Source: VRUE01 sp035554595 (lineage in GTDB: Bacteria > Actinomycetota > Thermoleophilia > Solirubrobacterales > 70-9). From it: a stretch of DNA of 9,441 nucleotides. The DNA lies in assembly GCA_035554595.1 (NCBI GenBank), contig DATMIH010000056.1:1-9441 (forward strand), written 5' to 3'. Both the position numbers and the translations under genes were made by a program. The notes below the pieces were generated by a model. The model did not search any database. It saw only the letters and a program-made list of their open reading frames with translations, and was not told the DNA's origin. This document shows positions 5,928 through 9,441 of the stretch, piece by piece; position 1 is the stretch's first letter; each line of letters opens with the position of its first letter.

Positions 5928-6770
5928 TCAGTTTTGTTGGACGAACGTCGCGATCTCGTCGGCGAGGCGGCCGGGCTGGTCGAGTGCAACGAACGTGCTG
6001 GCATCCGGGATTTCAACAAGGCGCGCGTTCGGCGTCTCCTTCTGCAGGCGTTCGGCGTAGGAGATCGGGAAGAACTTGTCGCCCGGCGCCCAGGTGAGCA
6101 GCAGCGGCAGCTCGGATTCGCTCAGCCGCTCGGCGGCCTCCAGTGTGTAGCGCTTGTTCATCCCGGCGGTGACCTTCGTCGCGTCGCGCTTGATGCCGGG
6201 ATCGCTGAGGCTGGGGCGCATCCAGGAGGCAACCAGATCGGCCGGGATACGAGTCCGCGCGAAAGGTTTGAAGGCGGTGCGGGCGAGGGCGCCGATGCGG
6301 AAGGGCGCGGAAAGCACGGTCATGCCCCCGGGTAGCTTTGCCAGCGGCGGCATTGCCTTGAAGATCCCAGGCGGGAAGTTGTCGTGGGTGTCGCAGTTGG
6401 TCAGCACGAGCCGGCCGATCCGCTGCGGGTGCCTGGTGACCAGCACCTGCGACATCGCGCCGCCGGAGTCGTTGCCGACGATCGTCACGTCCTCGAGTTC
6501 GAGCGCCTCGAGGAAGCTGGCGATCAGCGCGGCGATGCCGGGAGGGGAGAGGTCGGCGTCGGGGTTCATCGCGACCTGGTGGGCGGCTATCGGCCAGTCA
6601 GGTGCGATGCAGCGGCAGCGACCCGAGAGCTGGTCGACGACGCCGTCCCAAAGCCTGCCGTCGACGAGGAAGCCATGGACGAAGACAACCGGCTTGCCCT
6701 CGCCTGCTTCGCGGTAGCGGATGCGGCCCGCCGGCAACTCGATCTCCTTGCGTTGGCCTGTCTCGGTCAC
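5928..6770 (-). CDS. Alpha/beta hydrolase with aspartate nucleophile
   Basis: This 280-residue protein has an alpha/beta-hydrolase fold. The oxyanion segment is His32-Gly33-Phe34. The nucleophile elbow reads Gly99-Asn-Asp101-Ser-Gly103-Gly, placing Asp, not Ser, at the nucleophile position, as in the haloalkane dehalogenase/epoxide hydrolase branch. A cap region spans roughly 130-215. Asp231 in Ala-Pro-Gly-Asp is the usual acid. The loop that normally carries the catalytic His (Gly-His-Phe in relatives) reads Ser258-Thr259-Phe260, so the expected His is absent, and activity or substrate cannot be inferred with confidence. GTG 6770 was chosen because AGGAGG on the minus strand (plus 6778-6783) lies 7 nt upstream. 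An upstream TTG at 6842 belongs to the -35 box and is not a start. The gene is divergent from a TetR regulator that probably controls it, and it ends at the terminator at 5904-5922. Confidence 0.85.
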   Translation of the reverse strand: MTETGQRKEIELPAGRIRYREAGEGKPVVFVHGFLVDGRLWDGVVDQLSGRCRCIAPDWPIAAHQVAMNPDADLSPPGIAALIASFLEALELEDVTIVGNDSGGAMSQVLVTRHPQRIGRLVLTNCDTHDNFPPGIFKAMPPLAKLPGGMTVLSAPFRIGALARTAFKPFARTRIPADLVASWMRPSLSDPGIKRDATKVTAGMNKRYTLEAAERLSESELPLLLTWAPGDKFFPISYAERLQKETPNARLVEIPDASTFVALDQPGRLADEIATFVQQN

Positions 6771-6777
6771 GTGCTTT

Positions 6778-6783
6778 CCTCCT
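6778..6783 (-). promoter_or_regulatory. Shine-Dalgarno deciding the hydrolase start
   Basis: Read on the minus strand, AGGAGG lies 7 nt before GTG 6770, an optimal match and spacing. Confidence 0.7.
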
Positions 6784-6812
6784 CGTCGTGATCTTTCGGT
6801 TTCAGCGGCGCC

Positions 6813-6842
6813 AAGGTAACATACAGACTGTATGAATGTCAA
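6813..6842 (-). promoter_or_regulatory. Sigma-70-type promoter of the hydrolase gene
   Basis: On the minus strand a perfect TTGACA (6842-6837) is followed after 18 nt by TACCTT (6818-6813), which fits TAnnnT. Transcription would begin near 6805, giving a leader of about 35 nt before GTG 6770, enough for its ribosome binding site. Confidence 0.55.
6820..6834. promoter_or_regulatory. TetR-type operator, perfect 15-bp inverted repeat
   Basis: CATACAG-A-CTGTATG is a perfect 7-bp inverted repeat around one central base. It fills most of the spacer between the -35 and -10 boxes of the hydrolase and lies just upstream of the preferred start of the TetR gene (GTG 6856). Binding there would block the hydrolase promoter and probably autoregulate the regulator. 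This matches common TetR architecture for divergent pairs. Confidence 0.65.
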
Positions 6843-6848
6843 AAAGGA
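6843..6848 (+). promoter_or_regulatory. Shine-Dalgarno deciding the TetR start
   Basis: AAAGGA lies 7 nt before GTG 6856, supporting this start over ATG 6832. Confidence 0.5.
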
Positions 6849-6855
6849 CAGCAGC

Positions 6856-7458
6856 GTGACGTCGCGCCGTACTCAGGCGGAGCGAACCGAGGCGACCCGG
6901 ACCGCGTTGATCGCCGCGGCCCGCCCGCTGTTCGCCCGGCGCGGCTACGCCAGGGTCGGCACTGAGGAGATCGCGCGGGCGGCGGGAGTTACCCGGGGGG
7001 CGCTCTACCACCACTTCGACGGCAAGCGCGAGCTCTTCGCGGCCGTCTACGAGCAGATCGAGATCGAGCTGGCCGAGCGGATCGCCGCCGGCGCTCTGCA
7101 GGCCAACGCGACCTCGCCGCTGGTCGCGATGAAGGCCGGCGCCGAGATGTTCCTGCTTGCCAGCACCGAGCCCGAGACGCAGCAAATCGTCCTCTTGGAC
7201 GGACCTTCGGTGCTGGGCTGGGACCGCTGGCGGGAGATCGCCACCGAGCACGGCCTCGGCCTGATCGAAGCGACGCTACAGGCGGCAGTCGAGGCGGGGG
7301 AGATCGATTCGCAGCCGGTGCGGCCCTTGGCTCACGTGCTGATGGGCGCCCTCGACGAGGCGGCGATGCTGGTGGCGCGGGCAAGCGATCCCGAGAGGAT
7401 GCGAGCCGAGGTTGGGCGGACGCTCGCCCTCCTGCTCGACGGCCTCAGCCGCGACTAG
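6856..7458 (+). CDS. TetR/AcrR-family transcriptional regulator
   Basis: TetR repressors are dimers with an N-terminal helix-turn-helix and a C-terminal ligand pocket. Counting 200 residues from GTG 6856, residues about 14-60 give the family DNA-binding domain: Ala-Ala-Arg-Pro-Leu-Phe-Ala-Arg-Arg-Gly-Tyr, then Thr36-Glu-Glu-Ile-Ala-Arg-Ala-Ala-Gly-Val-Thr-Arg-Gly-Ala-Leu-Tyr-His-His-Phe and Lys-Arg-Glu-Leu-Phe. The rest is helical and divergent, as expected for ligand binding. GTG 6856 has AAAGGA at 6843-6848 with 7 nt spacing. ATG 6832, also in frame and 8 codons longer, overlaps the operator palindrome and lacks a ribosome binding site, so it would require a leaderless mRNA. The gene is divergent from the alpha/beta hydrolase, its likely target, and its last 14 bp overlap the end of the convergent GGDEF gene. 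Confidence 0.88.
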   Translation: MTSRRTQAERTEATRTALIAAARPLFARRGYARVGTEEIARAAGVTRGALYHHFDGKRELFAAVYEQIEIELAERIAAGALQANATSPLVAMKAGAEMFLLASTEPETQQIVLLDGPSVLGWDRWREIATEHGLGLIEATLQAAVEAGEIDSQPVRPLAHVLMGALDEAAMLVARASDPERMRAEVGRTLALLLDGLSRD

Positions 7459-8971
7459 CTCTGATCGGCGAAGCGCTGCTCTCCGGGCCGGTGACGGCCA
7501 GGTCTGGACGGGTGGCGGCGGTCCGACGCGACTCCTTCTGCGCGTACATGCGCACGTCGGCGAGTTGCAGCGCCGCCGAGGGATTGGCGGCCTCGGCCGG
7601 AATCGTCGAGGCGCCCCAGGAGGAACTGACTTCAACTCCCCGGTCGTGTTCGGTCAACGCTTCGGTCGCGGCGTGAGCCACCGCCTCGAAGCGCTCCTCG
7701 GCGCAAGTGAGCAGCAGGCAGAACTCGTCGCCGCCGATCCGGTAAGCGGATCCGTCATCCCCGATCGTCGCTTTCAGCGAGTTGCCGAGCAGGCTGAGGA
7801 GCCGGTCGCCGGCGGGGTGGCCGAAGGTGTCGTTGTAGCGCTTGAAGCCGTTGAGGTCGAAGAGGTAGAGCATCGCCGGCCGCTCGCTGTTCGCCCTTTC
7901 GCAGACCTCCGCCAGCTCGACCTCCATGCGGCCGCGGTTACCGAGGCCGGTCAAGGAGTCGGTGCGCACTTCCTCGAGCAGTTTGTGGTTCTCGCGATCG
8001 CTCATCGTCAGGCGCACGATCACGGCCGTCATCGTCGCCGCCCAGAGCACGGTCGAGAGCCCGCCCGTGGCGCTGTAGTACTGCATCGCGAAGAGTCCGA
8101 TCATCACCGCCGCGAAGACGGCGGGCACGATGATCTCGCGCCGGTCGTTTTCGTGGGCGGAGGTGATCTCGGCCGCTTCCGCCGGCTGCCAGACGGCGGC
8201 GCCGAGGCAGACGGCGGCGATCAGGTAGATCGGGTTGATCCATTCCCCGCCCGGCAGCGCCCCCTCGGTCGATTGCAGGGTGTAGGCGATGTCGGCGATC
8301 ACCAGCGCCGAGAGACCGGCGAGCAGCAGCGACCAAGTGCGTCCCGGCCGCCAGCCAGTCAGGGCGATCACGCCGACGACCATTGAGAGCATCGCGATGT
8401 CGCCGAGCGGATATGAGAGGGTCGTCAACTTTTCCAGCGTCGTCCCGGTCGCCTTCTCGGCGACGAAGTCGAAGACGAAGGCGGCGCCGAGGGCGGCCGT
8501 GCCGAGTGCCGCGATCAGGCCGTCCATCCAGAGCCGCCACTTGATCTCATGCGCTCGCGCCCGCACCAGCATTGCCAGGCCGACGTAGGCGAGCGGGTAG
8601 AAGGCGAGATAGCCGATATCGGCCGGGGAGGGATAGGGGGCGGAGGCGTTGCCTTCGATGAAGATCGTCCAGTAGACCTCGGCGACTCCCCAGCTGAGCA
8701 GGGCGGCGCCGATCCAGAGCCAGGCCGCTTTCTCACGGGGGTAATCAGAGGCCCTGATCAGACAGGCCAACCCGGCACCGAGAACCACCGCGTCGTAGAG
8801 CGCTTCGCTGATCGCGAAGTCGAGGCTGGCGCCAACGCCAAGCCAGTCGTGCAGGGCGACGACCGCGGTGCCGCCGAGCAGCAGCACGGCGAGGCCGCCG
8901 CGAAGTTGGCGCGCGGCGTAAGACCGTCCTCGGGTGGTCTCCGTGGTTTCCACTGATGGAGCTATCGGCAC
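7445..8971 (-). CDS. Membrane-bound diguanylate cyclase (multi-TM sensor plus GGDEF)
   Basis: This 508-residue protein would make cyclic di-GMP from two GTP. Residues about 25-322 hold about ten hydrophobic segments forming a membrane sensor module; it has no PAS, HAMP or cache features that I recognise. The GGDEF domain spans about 335-485: Asp338-Ser-Leu-Thr-Gly-Leu-Gly-Asn-Arg opens it, Phe371-Asp372-Leu-Asn-Gly-Phe-Lys carries the metal Asp, and the signature Gly413-Gly-Asp-Glu-Phe417 is intact, so it should be catalytic. The RxxD inhibitory site expected at 404-407 reads Gly-Asp-Asp-Gly and is absent. No EAL domain follows; the last 25 residues are a disordered-looking tail. GTG 8971 is the longest start (an in-frame TGA lies five codons upstream) but has no clear ribosome binding site; GTG 8953 is an alternative. 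The gene is divergent from rpmE with a 61-bp gap. Confidence 0.85.
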   Translation of the reverse strand: MPIAPSVETTETTRGRSYAARQLRGGLAVLLLGGTAVVALHDWLGVGASLDFAISEALYDAVVLGAGLACLIRASDYPREKAAWLWIGAALLSWGVAEVYWTIFIEGNASAPYPSPADIGYLAFYPLAYVGLAMLVRARAHEIKWRLWMDGLIAALGTAALGAAFVFDFVAEKATGTTLEKLTTLSYPLGDIAMLSMVVGVIALTGWRPGRTWSLLLAGLSALVIADIAYTLQSTEGALPGGEWINPIYLIAAVCLGAAVWQPAEAAEITSAHENDRREIIVPAVFAAVMIGLFAMQYYSATGGLSTVLWAATMTAVIVRLTMSDRENHKLLEEVRTDSLTGLGNRGRMEVELAEVCERANSERPAMLYLFDLNGFKRYNDTFGHPAGDRLLSLLGNSLKATIGDDGSAYRIGGDEFCLLLTCAEERFEAVAHAATEALTEHDRGVEVSSSWGASTIPAEAANPSAALQLADVRMYAQKESRRTAATRPDLAVTGPESSASPIRASRG

Positions 8972-9019
8972 GAGGAAGCCGATTCACAACCCCTGGACGA
9001 GCCGCTTGCGCGAGTCATC

Positions 9020-9025
9020 TAGACT
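9020..9025 (+). promoter_or_regulatory. Candidate -10 box of rpmE, leaderless transcript
   Basis: TAGACT fits TAnnnT and ends 7 nt before GTG 9033, so the transcript would start at or next to the start codon. I see no convincing -35 box. The AAGGG just before the start is only 1 nt away, too close to act as a Shine-Dalgarno. Confidence 0.4.
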
Positions 9026-9032
9026 GAAGGGC

Positions 9033-9248
9033 GTGAAAAGCGGAATTCATCCTGATTACATGCTGGCAAACGTGCACTGTTCCTGCGGGAACCAGTTCTA
9101 CACGCGCTCCACGCAGGCCGACCTGCATGTCGAGCTTTGCTCCGAGTGCCACCCGTTCTACACCGGTAAGCAGAAGCTGGTCGACACGGGCGGCAGGGTC
9201 GAGCGCTTCCAGCGCCGCGCTGCTAAGCACGCCAAGGCCGGTAGGTAA
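9033..9248 (+). CDS. rpmE: 50S ribosomal protein L31, zinc-binding form
   Basis: This 71-residue protein has the L31 start Met-Lys-Ser-Gly-Ile-His-Pro and the family core Val-His-Cys16-Ser-Cys18-Gly-Asn with Cys36-Ser-Glu-Cys39-His-Pro-Phe-Tyr-Thr-Gly. The CxC and CxxC pairs mark the zinc-binding (C+) paralogue, not the YkgM/RpmE2-like zinc-free form. L31 sits at the central protuberance of the large subunit and helps bridge the two subunits. The C-terminus is Arg/Lys-rich, as expected for rRNA contact. I use GTG 9033 because the family begins here; earlier in-frame starts would add unrelated residues overlapping the GGDEF gene. The DUF1385 gene starts 3 nt after the stop, so the two are likely cotranscribed. 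This neighbourhood (L31, DUF1385, often prfA next) is common in Actinobacteria and Firmicutes. Confidence 0.95.
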   Translation: MKSGIHPDYMLANVHCSCGNQFYTRSTQADLHVELCSECHPFYTGKQKLVDTGGRVERFQRRAAKHAKAGR

Positions 9249-9251
9249 GTC

Positions 9252-9441
9252 GTGAGCCCGGAGCTGGGCTCGCTGCAAACCGAAGCTGTCGTCCCGTCCG
9301 AAAACGGGGCGGACCCGCTGCGCATGCCCGACGGCGCGCTGGTCGCCAAACGCGACGCGCCGGTCGGCGGCCAGGCGGTGCTCGAGGGCGTGATGATGCG
9401 CGGCATCTCGGTCTGGGCCGTGGCGGTGCGCCGACCCGATG
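9252..9441 (+). CDS. DUF1385-family membrane protein, partial (5' end only)
   Basis: Only 63 codons are inside the window. Residues 38-51 contain Val-Gly-Gly-Gln-Ala-Val-Leu-Glu-Gly-Val-Met-Met-Arg-Gly, the conserved opening of DUF1385 proteins, which are polytopic membrane proteins of unresolved biochemical role usually encoded between rpmE and prfA. GTG 9252 lies 3 nt after the rpmE stop and is probably translationally coupled, because the preceding AGGT is a poor ribosome binding site. ATG 9324 (residue 25) is a possible shorter start that would still keep the conserved motif. Confidence 0.85.
   Translation, partial: MSPELGSLQTEAVVPSENGADPLRMPDGALVAKRDAPVGGQAVLEGVMMRGISVWAVAVRRPD

Noticed and set aside
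6771..6842. N-terminal extension of the hydrolase from TTG 6842
   Set aside because: That TTG is part of the TTGACA -35 box and has no ribosome binding site; GTG 6770 has an ideal one.
6832..6855. ATG 6832 as the TetR start
   Set aside because: It overlaps the operator and lacks a ribosome binding site. GTG 6856 has AAAGGA at good spacing and gives a typical TetR N-terminus. A leaderless start at 6832 is not excluded.
8934..9032. Longer L31 protein with 33 extra N-terminal residues
   Set aside because: The family starts at Met-Lys-Ser-Gly-Ile-His-Pro; the extension overlaps the GGDEF start on the other strand and looks non-coding.

Overview
This is a GC-rich, gene-dense window that reads as chromosomal DNA of a high-GC actinobacterium. 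Thermoleophilia/Solirubrobacterales is my best guess. It rests on codon use, frequent GTG/TTG starts, several apparently leaderless genes, and a zinc-type ribosomal protein L31 gene followed directly by a DUF1385 membrane-protein gene. The lineage is an inference; no 16S or other marker is present. I see no tRNA, rRNA, CRISPR array, insertion sequence or phage gene.

Layout from left to right. (1) Bases 1-519, minus strand: the N-terminal 173 codons of a secreted lipoprotein whose 3' end lies outside the window. (2) Bases 520-596: a short divergent intergenic region with a perfect 14-bp palindrome. (3) Bases 597-1475, plus: a DMT/NIPA-like multi-span membrane transporter. (4) Bases 1589-5723, plus: a tightly packed three-gene unit. 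It holds a DegT/DnrJ/EryC1 PLP aminotransferase, a large fusion of an NAD-dependent sugar epimerase with an MGDG-synthase/MurG-type glycosyltransferase and a C-terminal membrane anchor, and a NodB-type polysaccharide deacetylase. (5) Bases 5904-5922: a terminator hairpin. (6) Bases 5928-7458: a divergent alpha/beta hydrolase and TetR regulator. They share a 61- to 85-bp control region in which a perfect 15-bp palindrome lies between the -35 and -10 boxes of the hydrolase. (7) Bases 7445-8971, minus: a 10-TM diguanylate cyclase, convergent with the TetR gene and overlapping it by 14 bp. (8) Bases 9033-9441, plus: rpmE (L31) and the start of a DUF1385 gene.

The most interesting block is bases 1589-5723. 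The genes overlap or nearly abut, and the enzyme types fit together. A nucleotide sugar could be modified by the epimerase and the aminotransferase, transferred by the glycosyltransferase to a membrane acceptor (probably a lipid), and then trimmed by a deacetylase. This suggests a small pathway for an amino-sugar glycolipid or other surface glycoconjugate; the product is not known. Two oddities stand out. The first is the epimerase-glycosyltransferase-TM fusion itself. The second is the aminotransferase start: a good Shine-Dalgarno sequence is followed by GTA where a GTG would be expected, and the nearest canonical start would remove the first 43 residues.
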